NCBI GenBank assembly: GCA_937876245.1
Contig: CALEGP010000016.1
Coordinates: 1-64,000, forward strand
Origin: an uncultured Actinomycetes bacterium
GTDB lineage: Bacteria > Actinomycetota > Actinomycetes > Nanopelagicales > Nanopelagicaceae
DNA length: 64,000 nucleotides
Reading direction: 5' to 3'
Below the pieces are notes generated by a model that did not search any database, was not told the origin of the DNA, and saw only the letters and a list, made by a program, of their open reading frames with translations. A program made the position numbers and the translations under genes. Positions 49,067 to 59,076 of the stretch are shown here, piece after piece (within the stretch, counting starts at the first letter, position 1; each line of letters begins with the position of its first letter).

Positions 49067-50524
49067 ATGGAAAATTTAAAGATTGAGACTTATAAGCTTG
49101 CAAAGGGTTTGGAAATTTCCCGAGCTGTCACTGGACTTTGGCAAATCGCCGATATGGAGAAGGACGGAAATTCACTAGATCCAGTTAGCACTGCCCAATA
49201 TATGTCGCCTTACGCATCAGCTGGTTTATTTACTTTTGACATGGCCGATCACTATGGGTCGGCGGAAATTATAGCTGGAACATTTAAGAAGAATTATCCT
49301 GAAGGTGCAAAGGCGAAGTTCTTAACTAAATGGGTTCCAAAACCTGGGCCTGTTACTCGCCAGCAAGTAAGAGAGGCAGTTCAAGATCGCCTTGACCGGT
49401 TGCAAACAAAAAAAGTTGATTTACTTCAGTATCATGCTTGGAAATTCTCAAATCCGTATTGGTTAGATACATTAATTTATTTGCAGGAATTAAAGGAAGA
49501 GGGATTTATTGGGGCCCTTGGAACAACAAATTTCGATACTGCTCATCTTAGAATTGCTAAATCTAGTGGAATCGACCTAGTTTCCAACCAGATTTCTTAT
49601 TCGTTAATTGATCAACGTGGCGGCGGCCAGATGGCAGATTATTGTGCAGACAATGGCATTGCAATTTTGGCCTACGGAACCTTATGTGGTGGGTTCATTT
49701 CAAGGAAGTGGCTTGGCAAGAAAGAACCAGTAGGTGAGGGTTTGTCTAACTGGTCCTTGATGAAATATAAACGTTTCGTTGATGCTGCCGGTGGTTGGGA
49801 TAAATTTCAAAACTTGCTAGAAGTTTTGGATGAGATTAGTAACGAAAATGATCGATCTATTTCCACTATTGCGAGCAAATATCAGTTGGGACAAAAAGCT
49901 GTGGGGGCTGTAATTATTGGGGCTCGCCTGGGGGAAAATGCCCACATAGATGATGCTGTCTCCCTTTTTTCTTTTGAAATAAGCAGTGAACAACGTAAGA
50001 AGATTAAGGCTGCACTGCAATTACTGGACTCAATCCCTGGAGATTGTGGCGATGAATATCGCAAGCCGCCATACTTGACAGCGTCTGGAGATTTGAGCCA
50101 CCACTTAGAGGAGTTTCCTTCGGTTTATGAGCCCATTAAAAGTGCCACTAAAGAGCGAATAGACTCGGGCACAACTTGGGAAACTCTTGCCGGATATTCC
50201 CGCGCAGTTCGTGTTGGTGATCGAGTTCTTGTTTCTGGGACTACCGCAACTCACGGCGCCCTCGCTGTCGGTAGGAATGATCCTTCGGCGCAAGCTCATT
50301 TTGTAATAGATAAAATTGAGGCCTCACTCGAATCCCTCGGAGCTAAACTTTCAGATGTCGTTCGTACTCGAATTTATGTAAATAGTATGTCGGATTGGGA
50401 GGCTGTATCGAGAGCCCACGGAGAACGATTCGCCGAGATTCGCCCCGCGAACACTATGTTTGTTGCCAAATTAATCGGAAAAGAATATCTTGTTGAAATT
50501 GAAGCAGAGGCAATAATTCAATAA
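49067..50524 (+). CDS. Aldo/keto reductase fused to a C-terminal RidA/YjgF domain
   Basis: AKR: FDMADHYGSAE, FLTKWVP, LLQYHAW (D/Y/K/H tetrad); C-term: GYSRAVRVGDRVLVSGTTA...VVRTRIYVNSMSDWEAVSRAHGERFAEIRPANTMFVAKLIGKEYLVEIEAEAI. Confidence 0.88.
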   Translation: MENLKIETYKLAKGLEISRAVTGLWQIADMEKDGNSLDPVSTAQYMSPYASAGLFTFDMADHYGSAEIIAGTFKKNYPEGAKAKFLTKWVPKPGPVTRQQVREAVQDRLDRLQTKKVDLLQYHAWKFSNPYWLDTLIYLQELKEEGFIGALGTTNFDTAHLRIAKSSGIDLVSNQISYSLIDQRGGGQMADYCADNGIAILAYGTLCGGFISRKWLGKKEPVGEGLSNWSLMKYKRFVDAAGGWDKFQNLLEVLDEISNENDRSISTIASKYQLGQKAVGAVIIGARLGENAHIDDAVSLFSFEISSEQRKKIKAALQLLDSIPGDCGDEYRKPPYLTASGDLSHHLEEFPSVYEPIKSATKERIDSGTTWETLAGYSRAVRVGDRVLVSGTTATHGALAVGRNDPSAQAHFVIDKIEASLESLGAKLSDVVRTRIYVNSMSDWEAVSRAHGERFAEIRPANTMFVAKLIGKEYLVEIEAEAIIQ

Positions 50525-51564
50525 TGGAAAAACGTGAGCTTACGCCTGGATATGCAATTTCACCTGTTATCAAAGGTGGCTGGCAGTTGAGTTCGGGACA
50601 CTCATTAGATCAAGATATTGAAGACGCGAAGGCCATCGCTGATACAACTGAATTCATAGAGGCTGGCATAACCACGCTAGATTTTGGTGATATCTATACT
50701 GGAGTCGAGGATTTGATTGGAAAATCAATATTCAAACTCCGTGAGACTCATGGCGAGAGGGCGCGAGACTTGGTTCAACTGCACACCAAGTATGTGCCTA
50801 ACGAAGCCTTCCTTCACTCTTTTGATAAAACTGACGTAGCAGTGATTGTTAACCGCTCTCTACAGCGCCTTGGAGTAGATCAAGTAGATATGGTCCAATT
50901 CCACTGGTGGAATTATGAAGCTAAGCAATACCTATCAGCGATGGAAGAACTCTTTGAACTTAAATCTGATGGAAAAATACGACATGTGGGTGTTACAAAC
51001 TTTGATGTTGCGAGATTAAGCGAAATGGTTGATGCCGGATTTAAACCAGCAAGTATTCAGTTGCAGTATTCACTTCTGGATGCCAGGGCAGAAGGCGGAA
51101 TGGTCGATTATTGCTTAGCTAATGAAATTGGAATCTTTTGCTATGGGACTGTCGCTGGTGGATTTTTCTCAGAACGATTTCTTGGAGCCGCTGAACCAAC
51201 ACACTTTGATACGCGCTCTAATGTGAAGTATCAGTTGATAATAAAGGAATTCGGAGGTTGGCCCCTTTTCCAGCGACTACTTAAAGTCCTAGCTTCTATC
51301 TCGGAGGAACATGGGACTGATATTGGAACTATTGCTTCAGCGTATATAGTCAATCGGCCCGGAGTAAAGGCTGTTATTGTCGGGGCCAGAAATCTTTCCC
51401 ATCTTGAATCAAATTTACGAATACCAGAAATAGAATTTACTGAGTCTCAGCTTGAATTAATTAAGGAAATACTGGCTATATCTAAGGGGCCATCAGGACC
51501 AATTTACTACCTTGAAAGATATGACGATGAACACCGAAACATTATGCATACCAATAACAACTAA
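50524..51564 (+). CDS. Aldo/keto reductase
   Basis: LDFGDIYTGVEDLIG, LHTKYVP, MVQFHWW, IRHVGVTNFDVARL; start ATG overlaps upstream stop. Confidence 0.88.
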   Translation: MEKRELTPGYAISPVIKGGWQLSSGHSLDQDIEDAKAIADTTEFIEAGITTLDFGDIYTGVEDLIGKSIFKLRETHGERARDLVQLHTKYVPNEAFLHSFDKTDVAVIVNRSLQRLGVDQVDMVQFHWWNYEAKQYLSAMEELFELKSDGKIRHVGVTNFDVARLSEMVDAGFKPASIQLQYSLLDARAEGGMVDYCLANEIGIFCYGTVAGGFFSERFLGAAEPTHFDTRSNVKYQLIIKEFGGWPLFQRLLKVLASISEEHGTDIGTIASAYIVNRPGVKAVIVGARNLSHLESNLRIPEIEFTESQLELIKEILAISKGPSGPIYYLERYDDEHRNIMHTNNN

Positions 51565-51884
51565 GTTAAGTCTTCGGCTTTCAATTGTACAACACGAATT
51601 CGTTCAATTTTCATAACTAATTTTTCTTCGGGGTCTGGACAGGCAACTAATGAATCCTGTTCCAACCAATCATCTTCCGCCATTTTGCGTTGCTTCGCGG
51701 GAAGCAGTGGAAGAGCTGAAGCTATCGCGTACATGCAAAAATGTTTACCTTCAGGGATGCGCAGTTCAGCGCTATTCGTTACTTCAAAATAATCTCCCGG
51801 TTTCAGCCCGCATACTGAGCGCCCACCAATACTTTCAACCGTAACTCGCAAATCGAATATTTCCATTTCTAAATGATACGGCAA
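51561..51884 (-). CDS. TIGR04076 family protein
   Basis: CGLKPGDYFEV, LRIPEGKHFCMYAIASALPLLPA, ACPDPEEKLVMKIERI. Confidence 0.7.
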   Translation of the reverse strand: MPYHLEMEIFDLRVTVESIGGRSVCGLKPGDYFEVTNSAELRIPEGKHFCMYAIASALPLLPAKQRKMAEDDWLEQDSLVACPDPEEKLVMKIERIRVVQLKAEDLT

Positions 51885-51909
51885 GAGAAACTGCGTGTTA
51901 TTCTTTTTT

Positions 51910-53034
51910 ATGAACAGTGGGTTTGAATTCTTATCTCTTGGCGAGCTTCGTGAGAAGAAGAGCTATAAGTGGCGCCAATATGGCGGAAACACTATCCCCC
52001 TAACTGTGGCTGAGATGGATTTTCGAGTGGCACCCGCTATCACCAGCGCCTTACAAGACATGGTTAATAGATCAGATATGGGATATCTCGGGGCTAACCC
52101 AGAGATACAGGAAGCATTCGCTAAATTTGCGAATTTACTATGGGGTTGGCAAATAAGTAGCAACTTAGTACGAGTAGGAAATGATGTTGGCTCTTGTGTT
52201 CAGGAAATTCTAACCGTGATTACCCAGCCAATGGAGGCAGTACTAATCAACTCTCCTGTCACTAATTTTGCGAAGTGGATTCTAGAGTCAGGGCGCAGCA
52301 TTCATGATATTCCTCTCATTGAAAAGAATATGAATTACACGCTCGACTTACCTGCAATCGAAAAAGCATTTGAGGCAGGAGTTCGAACCTATCTGTTATG
52401 TAATCCGCACTCGCCTGTTGGTATTACATATAGCAAGCGAGATTTGTCGGTGATAGCTAAGTTGGCCAAAAAATATGGTGTTACGGTGCTTAGCGACGAA
52501 ATTCATGGGGCTTTGATGTTTGATGCCCAAGATTTCACACCCTTCTTGAATAGTTGCCCGGAGGCAGGTGATGTTGGAATTTGCATATCGTCTGCAAGCA
52601 AAACTTTCAATATCTCTGGACTTAAGTGCGCAATTTATCTTTCGCAATCATCTGAAATTAATGAGGAATTAGATCGGATTCCAGAATCTGCGAGACACCG
52701 GGCTTCACTTTTTGGAGTTGTGGCCACAACAGCCGCATTTGAGAGTGGACTGCCGTGGTTACTAGATACGATAGATGTTTTAGAGTTCAACGCACAGCAC
52801 TTGATAAGTCAGCTAGCAATGAATTTGCCCCAGACTGAATACCGAAAACCTGATTTTGGATATTTAGCATGGTTAAATTTTGGGGATTTCAATTGGCTCG
52901 AAGAATTTGCTAAAGCTGATGTCGCGCTTCTTTCTGGTGAAATTTATGATACAAATATTCCAAACTTCGCTAGGTTAAATTTTGCTACTGACCCTGCAAT
53001 TATGAGATTAGTTTTTGATCGACTAAGCATATAA
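51910..53034 (+). CDS. MalY/PatB-type PLP aminotransferase / C-S lyase
   Basis: GGNTIPLTVAEMDFRVAPAI, LLCNPHSPVGITYSKRDL, LSDEIHGALMFD, SASKTFNISGLKCA. Confidence 0.87.
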   Translation: MNSGFEFLSLGELREKKSYKWRQYGGNTIPLTVAEMDFRVAPAITSALQDMVNRSDMGYLGANPEIQEAFAKFANLLWGWQISSNLVRVGNDVGSCVQEILTVITQPMEAVLINSPVTNFAKWILESGRSIHDIPLIEKNMNYTLDLPAIEKAFEAGVRTYLLCNPHSPVGITYSKRDLSVIAKLAKKYGVTVLSDEIHGALMFDAQDFTPFLNSCPEAGDVGICISSASKTFNISGLKCAIYLSQSSEINEELDRIPESARHRASLFGVVATTAAFESGLPWLLDTIDVLEFNAQHLISQLAMNLPQTEYRKPDFGYLAWLNFGDFNWLEEFAKADVALLSGEIYDTNIPNFARLNFATDPAIMRLVFDRLSI

Positions 53035-53066
53035 AGAAGCCCCCAACCTAAGTTGAGGGCTTCTTT
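53034..53066. terminator. Intrinsic terminator between convergent genes
   Basis: AAGAAGCCCCCAAC-CTAA-GTTGAGGGCTTCTTT. Confidence 0.88.
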
Positions 53067-53076
53067 GATTATCTAG

Positions 53077-54333
53077 TTAGTTAAATGTAATTCGATCTTT
53101 TTCGTCGATTACAGGCTTGCCGTCAACTACTGAGAACATATCAAATACTCCGCCAGCAGGATCTCCTGCTGCATCGAAGTTCATTTGACCCCAAACGCCT
53201 TGGTAAGTGATTTTCTTACCTTTTTTAACAGCCTTAACTGCGGCTTTGATTTTCTTGTATGTGTAAGTCTTTCCGGCAGGCCCACTTACTGCTCGAAGTC
53301 CTTTTGCAAGTGATTTTGCATCAGTCTTTTTTGCGTAAGCAGCTGCAAGACAACCTAGAACTGCAGCGTCAAATGACGATGGATCTACGAAAGTTCCGGG
53401 AAATTCTGGATAGGCAGCCTTAAATTCAGCCTTCCATGCAGCAGTGTCTGTTCCATTTGGAGCGGTAGAAGAACCACGAACTCCATTCAAGAAGTTAGCT
53501 CCTACTACTTCAATTGAGGCAGCGTTATTAAACGTTTCGTTTACGAAAGTTCGAGTTGCATCCCACTTCTTAGTACGAGCAAGTGCTGGTGCAACTTTTG
53601 CGAATGTCTCTTCGTAATCAGCTATGAACCATGCTTCCGCAGGAATACCTGAAACTAGTTGGTAAGCGTCGGAATCAAAAGTTGCTGCATTTGGATTCCA
53701 AAGCACTGTACGACCAACTTTACCGCCGCCGCTACGCCATTCTGTACGAAAAGCAGCTGCAAGTGCACTTCCGAATGCATCATTACGAGCACCAACATTT
53801 ACACGTGCTGTTTTGCCATAAAGCTTTCCCATCCATGTTGCAATGGCTTTAGCCTGTAGGGCATCTGATGCATAAGTTCTAAAAAGTGTGTCACCATCTT
53901 CAAGTGTCGTTACATCTGGCGAAGAAGCAGCATCTGAAATCATGATAACTTTATTTGGAATTGTTACAGACTGGGCAGCTGCAATTGTTGCTCCAGAAGT
54001 AAGTGGTCCCACGATTAACTGTGCGCCATTGCTCTTTACAAGCTTTGTAACAGCTTCTACTGCAACGGCAGGCGTGGCTTGATCATCTTCCGAACCAACA
54101 ACGGTGCATGAGCCAACTTTAGCTTTCTTCATTGCAGCATCAACTAACTTAACACCCCAAGAAGCGGCGGCCGACATTCCTGGTCCATAGCTAGCAAGCC
54201 CACCTGTAAGTGGGTGGGTTATGCCAACTTTTAGATCTACTTGTGCAGCGCTTGCCACAGGTGAAGTACTTATGACTGCCGTCGCGGCTAATGCAGCAAT
54301 GGCAACCGAAGAGACTCTGCTTTTTAATATCAT
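53077..54333 (-). CDS. Branched-chain amino-acid-type ABC transporter substrate-binding protein
   Basis: Signal peptide; VDLKVGITHPLTGGLASYGPGMSAAASWGVKLVD, LIVGPLTSGATIAAA; next to livFGMH. Confidence 0.88.
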   Translation of the reverse strand: MILKSRVSSVAIAALAATAVISTSPVASAAQVDLKVGITHPLTGGLASYGPGMSAAASWGVKLVDAAMKKAKVGSCTVVGSEDDQATPAVAVEAVTKLVKSNGAQLIVGPLTSGATIAAAQSVTIPNKVIMISDAASSPDVTTLEDGDTLFRTYASDALQAKAIATWMGKLYGKTARVNVGARNDAFGSALAAAFRTEWRSGGGKVGRTVLWNPNAATFDSDAYQLVSGIPAEAWFIADYEETFAKVAPALARTKKWDATRTFVNETFNNAASIEVVGANFLNGVRGSSTAPNGTDTAAWKAEFKAAYPEFPGTFVDPSSFDAAVLGCLAAAYAKKTDAKSLAKGLRAVSGPAGKTYTYKKIKAAVKAVKKGKKITYQGVWGQMNFDAAGDPAGGVFDMFSVVDGKPVIDEKDRITFN

Positions 54334-54409
54334 TGGGCTCCTAATTGAATTTGGCGCCTTTTGGAGGGACGCGGGTGGTTTAGCCTAACTCGTCGATAAA
54401 TCTCGCGCA

Positions 54410-55141
54410 CTACTTTTTCCCAAAATAAATTCCCACTATTTCTGGGTCTGAAGCTAATTTCACCCCTTCGCCTTCATGTCTGTTTCTACCCATGTCTAAT
54501 ACATATCCATATGTTGATATTTCTAGAGCTCGGCGAGCATTTTGCTCCACCATTAAGATTGTCACTCCACTCTTATTAATGCTTACTAATTCTTCAAAGA
54601 GCTGGTCTACCAGGGCCGGAGCTAGACCAGCCGAAGGCTCATCTAGCAATAATAGTTCTGGATAAGACATTAGCGCTCGGGCAAGCGCAAGCATCTGGCG
54701 CTGCCCCCCAGAAAGAGATCCGGCCCGGTCTTTTCGACGTGGAGCTAAATCGGGATACCTCTCAAACATTTCAGTTTTGCGAATCTCCAGATTTCGACCC
54801 TGGCCATGAATAAAACCAACATCCAAATTTTCCTCAATTGTTAATGCCGAAAAGATATTTTCTATTTGGGGAACATAACCGATCCCGACATCAACAAGCT
54901 TGTGTGGTTTTATATTTCGGATATCTACTTTTCCATTTTTCCCCATTAAACTTATTTCGCCCTCAGTAACTTTTGCAATTTGGTAGATCGCCTTAAGAAT
55001 GGTCGATTTCCCAGCACCATTTGGGCCAACGATTGTAACGATCGATCCAGATGGGACTTCTATGTTTACGCCGTTGAGGATTTTTACATCTCCATATCCA
55101 GCATGAACATCCTTAAATTGAAATAGTGGAGTATTAATCAT
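54410..55141 (-). CDS. livF: Branched-chain amino acid-type ABC transporter ATP-binding protein LivF
   Basis: GPNGAGKST, LSGGQRQMLALARALM, LLLDEPSAGLAP. Confidence 0.92.
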   Translation of the reverse strand: MINTPLFQFKDVHAGYGDVKILNGVNIEVPSGSIVTIVGPNGAGKSTILKAIYQIAKVTEGEISLMGKNGKVDIRNIKPHKLVDVGIGYVPQIENIFSALTIEENLDVGFIHGQGRNLEIRKTEMFERYPDLAPRRKDRAGSLSGGQRQMLALARALMSYPELLLLDEPSAGLAPALVDQLFEELVSINKSGVTILMVEQNARRALEISTYGYVLDMGRNRHEGEGVKLASDPEIVGIYFGKK

Positions 55142-55917
55142 GAACTCTTCTTTCTTGAGCCAAGGTAAGCGTCCACCACTGCATCATTGTCGTAAATAGA
55201 TTCAGGTAGACCCGAAGCGATAACTTCTCCCTGAGCCATAACTACAACTTTGTCAGAAATATTCATCACAGTCTCTAAATCATGTTCGACGAGCAAGAAA
55301 CTTAGGCTATGTTTTGCCCGAATTGCATTTAAGACTGTCAAAAGTTTTTCGACTAATGCCGGGTTAACTCCGGCGAATGGTTCATCTAGTAACATTATTT
55401 TGGGGTCTGCCATTAGACATCTTGAAAGATCGAGTAGTTTTCTTTGCCCTCCAGAAAGTATTCCAGCAAAAGAATCTGCCAAATTTTCCAGTCCGACTTC
55501 TTTCAATAAATCCAAAGCCTTCTCTTTGGCGGCATCTTCATATTCTCGGCGAACTTTGGGTGTCATAATTCGCCACAATTTCTCGCCTGGGTTATTTTGC
55601 CCAGCCAGTACGATGTTCTCTAAAACACTCAACCGTTTAATAATTTTCGCGCCCTGAAAGGTTCTGATTAGTCCTAGGTGTGCAATTTTATGTGGTTTCA
55701 ATTTTTCAATTGATATGCCCTCTAGTTTTATGCTTCCTGAGTCAGCTGTCAGAGATCCGCTTATCAAGTTAAAAAGTGTTGTTTTACCGGCTCCATTAGG
55801 TCCAATTACAGAGGTAATTGTGCCCTGTTCTACCTCCAATGACGCTCCATGTACTGCCCTGAGCCCGCCAAATGCAATTGATACGTTACTAACTTCAAGA
55901 ATATTTTTTTGGCTCAT
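55138..55917 (-). CDS. livG: Branched-chain amino acid-type ABC transporter ATP-binding protein LivG
   Basis: GPNGAGKTTLFNLISG, IRTFQGAKI, LSGGQRKLLDLSRCLM, LLDEPFAGVNP. Confidence 0.92.
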   Translation of the reverse strand: MSQKNILEVSNVSIAFGGLRAVHGASLEVEQGTITSVIGPNGAGKTTLFNLISGSLTADSGSIKLEGISIEKLKPHKIAHLGLIRTFQGAKIIKRLSVLENIVLAGQNNPGEKLWRIMTPKVRREYEDAAKEKALDLLKEVGLENLADSFAGILSGGQRKLLDLSRCLMADPKIMLLDEPFAGVNPALVEKLLTVLNAIRAKHSLSFLLVEHDLETVMNISDKVVVMAQGEVIASGLPESIYDNDAVVDAYLGSRKKSS

Positions 55918-56900
55918 TGGTCAAGCACCATTTCTTCGCGCTTGCCAAACATTCCCTGAGGACGCTTAATCATCAAAATAATTAGGACAAGGCCGATAAT
56001 AATGATTCGAAGATAGGCGCGCTCTGCTGAGGTAAACCACGTGAAGGGAGGGAATTCGAAGAATCGGGTACCTGCATAAAGAAATCCAAAAAATAGCGCT
56101 CCAACCGGAACACCTTTAACTCTAGTTGCTCCGCCCATAATTAAAATCATCCAGCCGTAAAAAGTTACTATTGATTGAAAATCTTCGGGGGCAAGAATCG
56201 AAAATTGTAAGCTCCAAAAAATACCGGCAATTCCTCCAATTGCCGAACCAAAAATTAGGGCTTGAAGTCGAAACATGAAAACATTTTTACCCAGGGCCGA
56301 TGGGACGTGATCGTCCTCCCGAGTTGCACGCAAAACTCGAGCCCAGCTGGTCATTTGAGTTCTAGATACAAATAAAAGCAATAACCCGGCTGTAGCCCAA
56401 ACAATTAGCAGCATTGCAAAATCACGATTTACAACATCCCCAAAGATGGGAGAAAATAAATCTTGAATTTTTAGTAAAACTGGTTCAAAGGTTTTTGTAT
56501 ATGAGGTGAATGCGCCAGACTTGCTTGGAATAGCAAGTGAACCACGAGTTCCTCCTGTGAAATTATCTGAGTTTTGGATTACGTACCTAACAATTTCAGA
56601 GAAAGCGATACTTACAATGGCGAAATAATCGCCTCGAAGTCGAATTGTGGTTAAGCCAAGCAGCGCGCCTCCTAAGGCAGCGACAGCAACTCCAGCAAAT
56701 GCAGCCAGATATAAGTTCCAACCATAAGTAATAACTAAAATTGCGAGGCTGTATGCGGATAGTGCCATCATCCCTACATGGCCAAAGTTCATCATTCCAC
56801 CAAGACCGTATTGGATCTGTAGCCCAAGAGCAAAAATGCAGTAAATACCTGCCATGACTAGTACGAAAACCCAGAATCCGGGTTGCAAAAATGCCTGCAT
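55914..56900 (-). CDS. livM: Branched-chain amino acid-type ABC transporter permease LivM
   Basis: LQIQYGLGGMMNFGHVGMMALSAYSL, LRLRGDYFAIVSIAFSEIVR-like segment (TIRLRGDYFAIVSIAFSEIVRYV). Confidence 0.92.
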   Translation of the reverse strand: MQAFLQPGFWVFVLVMAGIYCIFALGLQIQYGLGGMMNFGHVGMMALSAYSLAILVITYGWNLYLAAFAGVAVAALGGALLGLTTIRLRGDYFAIVSIAFSEIVRYVIQNSDNFTGGTRGSLAIPSKSGAFTSYTKTFEPVLLKIQDLFSPIFGDVVNRDFAMLLIVWATAGLLLLFVSRTQMTSWARVLRATREDDHVPSALGKNVFMFRLQALIFGSAIGGIAGIFWSLQFSILAPEDFQSIVTFYGWMILIMGGATRVKGVPVGALFFGFLYAGTRFFEFPPFTWFTSAERAYLRIIIIGLVLIILMIKRPQGMFGKREEMVLDQ

Positions 56901-57794
56901 TTAAATACTCCTCGCTTTGTATCCGAGTAGGCCTTCGGGTTTAACCAGAAGCACTAGAGCGAGTGTGGAAAAAGCAACTACTGGTTTATATGAACTCGGG
57001 ACGCCGCCGAAAAAAATACTCCATGTCGAAAGTTCCATAACCAGACCGAGAACAAACCCACCCAAGAGAGCTCCGTAGGCATCGCCTATGGTCCCAAGGA
57101 CAACCGCGGCAAATATCGGTAATAACAACATCCAACCCATAGTGCTTTCGAAACTTCCTTGCACCATGCCTTGGAATACCCCCGCTAGCCCGGTTAATAA
57201 TCCACTTATTAGCCATGTTGCCAAAATAATTCGATCAACATTAACTCCGGCGACAGATGCGAGTGATGGATTATCTGAAAATGCTCGCATTCCTTTTCCA
57301 ATTGGGCTTTTGGCAATTAGCAATCCCAAACCTAAAATAGTCGCAGATGCAAAAACAAGGACTACAAGTTGGGCCTGTGCGATTTGTGCACCAAGGAACT
57401 CAAAAGTTTTGACTTGATCGATATCAAACTTTCGACTACCAACTCCAAAAATTATCAATATCAACTGACGTACGATTAGCGAAACGCCAGTAGCCACTAA
57501 GAAAAGTGAAAGTGTTCCAGCTTTACTTTTGCGCAGCCCCCGCCAAATTGTAAATTCCAAAATTACACTTATTCCCGCAATTGTTGCCATCGCTACTAAA
57601 ATTGCTAATACAAACGGTACATGCTGATCCACACTTAAAAATACAGTAACAAAAGCGCCGAGCGTTAGAAAATCCCCGGCCGCAAAATTAACTAATTTCA
57701 AAACACCGTAAACTAAAGAAACTCCGACCGCAGCTATTGCGAGAATTGATCCTGTTACTAGCCCGTTAAACAGCAGCTGAATAAAATCAGCCAT
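56901..57794 (-). CDS. livH: Branched-chain amino acid-type ABC transporter permease LivH
   Basis: LVTGSILAIAAVGVSLVYGVLKLVNFAAGDFLTLGAF, FSDNPSLASVAGVNVDRII. Confidence 0.92.
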   Translation of the reverse strand: MADFIQLLFNGLVTGSILAIAAVGVSLVYGVLKLVNFAAGDFLTLGAFVTVFLSVDQHVPFVLAILVAMATIAGISVILEFTIWRGLRKSKAGTLSLFLVATGVSLIVRQLILIIFGVGSRKFDIDQVKTFEFLGAQIAQAQLVVLVFASATILGLGLLIAKSPIGKGMRAFSDNPSLASVAGVNVDRIILATWLISGLLTGLAGVFQGMVQGSFESTMGWMLLLPIFAAVVLGTIGDAYGALLGGFVLGLVMELSTWSIFFGGVPSSYKPVVAFSTLALVLLVKPEGLLGYKARSI

Positions 57795-57867
57795 TCAATC
57801 TCTCCATTCGGTGAACTTTATAGCCAAGACCGACTAAAAAGAAGGCCGTGTGAGTGATTACATGAGG

Positions 57868-59028
57868 CTAGTCTGAGAGCGTTGAGCCCAGGGTTACGGT
57901 AAAAGTCTTACTTTCTCCGGTTGGTAAAGTGAGAACTATGGTGACTTTGTCCCCAGGTGCGTGAGCTCTAATTCTGACTATGGCAGATACGTAATCATTG
58001 ATCCGAACACCGTCGATCGAAGTAATTATTGAACCTGCTGGAATCCCCGCCTTTTCTGCCGCGTCACCGGAAGTCAAGCTTGAAATTGTTGCACCATTCC
58101 CAGTATCAACTGTCTGGTCAAAATAAACTCCAAGTACTGGTCGAGTAGCTTTCCCGGTGTCAATAATTTCATTCATTATTCGAAGTGCTTGATTCATTGG
58201 AATTGCGAAACCTAAACCGATTGAGCCGGTCTGGCCTTGTGTTGAACCAAGAGTGGCTGTAGCAGAGTTAATACCAATCATTCTTCCAAGCGAATCAGTT
58301 AATGGGCCGCCAGAATTTCCTGGATTAATTGCCGCGTCAGTTTGAATAGCATCCACATAGGATTCTGATGACCTGGCGCCACCACTGGTAACAACGGGGC
58401 GATTTAGTGCAGAAATTATTCCGCTGGTAACTGTATGGTCAAGGCCAAGTGGAGATCCAAATGCGATTACTTGATCTCCAATTAAAATTGAAGTTGAATC
58501 GCCAATCGCGATAACGGGTTGATTTCCTTTAGTAATTTTTAACACTGCAATGTCATAATTTGGTTCGCGACCAACAATTGTTGCAGCAACTGTCTCGCCA
58601 TTATCTAATCCAACTTCGATTGTTCCATCACCGCTTGCCGCGCTTTCAATAACATGGTTATTTGTAACGATATAGCTAGAAGTTGCCGAAGTTCTGAAAA
58701 TAGATCCTGAACCAGTATCTCTGCCAGTAGAAGTAGTTACATTAATTGTCACAACGGAAGGAGAAACTTGGGAGACGATTGAACTAATACTTCCTGCAAC
58801 TGATCCGGCTGAACCAAGAGTTACCGCGGTTCTAGAAGCTGGACATGAATTGTTTACCGCTGCATAAATTATATGTGTTTTCTTATTCACGCAGGCATTA
58901 ACTACGGTCGTACTGAATACACCGGCCGCTGTTGCGACTCCGCCTACAGCCGTAACTCCAAATAAGAAACCTGCTAAAACTTTTGATACGCCATGGCCCA
59001 TGATTTTTTTCATAATTGAGTTTAACAA
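57868..59028 (-). CDS. Trypsin-like serine protease with PDZ domain (HtrA/DegP-like)
   Basis: VTNNHVIES, YDIAVLKI, DAAINPGNSGGPL, PDZ AEKAGIPAGSIITSIDGV; N-terminal ACVNKKTHIIYAAVNNSCP segment. Confidence 0.9.
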   Translation of the reverse strand: MLNSIMKKIMGHGVSKVLAGFLFGVTAVGGVATAAGVFSTTVVNACVNKKTHIIYAAVNNSCPASRTAVTLGSAGSVAGSISSIVSQVSPSVVTINVTTSTGRDTGSGSIFRTSATSSYIVTNNHVIESAASGDGTIEVGLDNGETVAATIVGREPNYDIAVLKITKGNQPVIAIGDSTSILIGDQVIAFGSPLGLDHTVTSGIISALNRPVVTSGGARSSESYVDAIQTDAAINPGNSGGPLTDSLGRMIGINSATATLGSTQGQTGSIGLGFAIPMNQALRIMNEIIDTGKATRPVLGVYFDQTVDTGNGATISSLTSGDAAEKAGIPAGSIITSIDGVRINDYVSAIVRIRAHAPGDKVTIVLTLPTGESKTFTVTLGSTLSD

Positions 59029-59076
59029 CTGCTCTCTCGATGAATCTGTAACCTTATATTAATATTCTCTGAGAAT

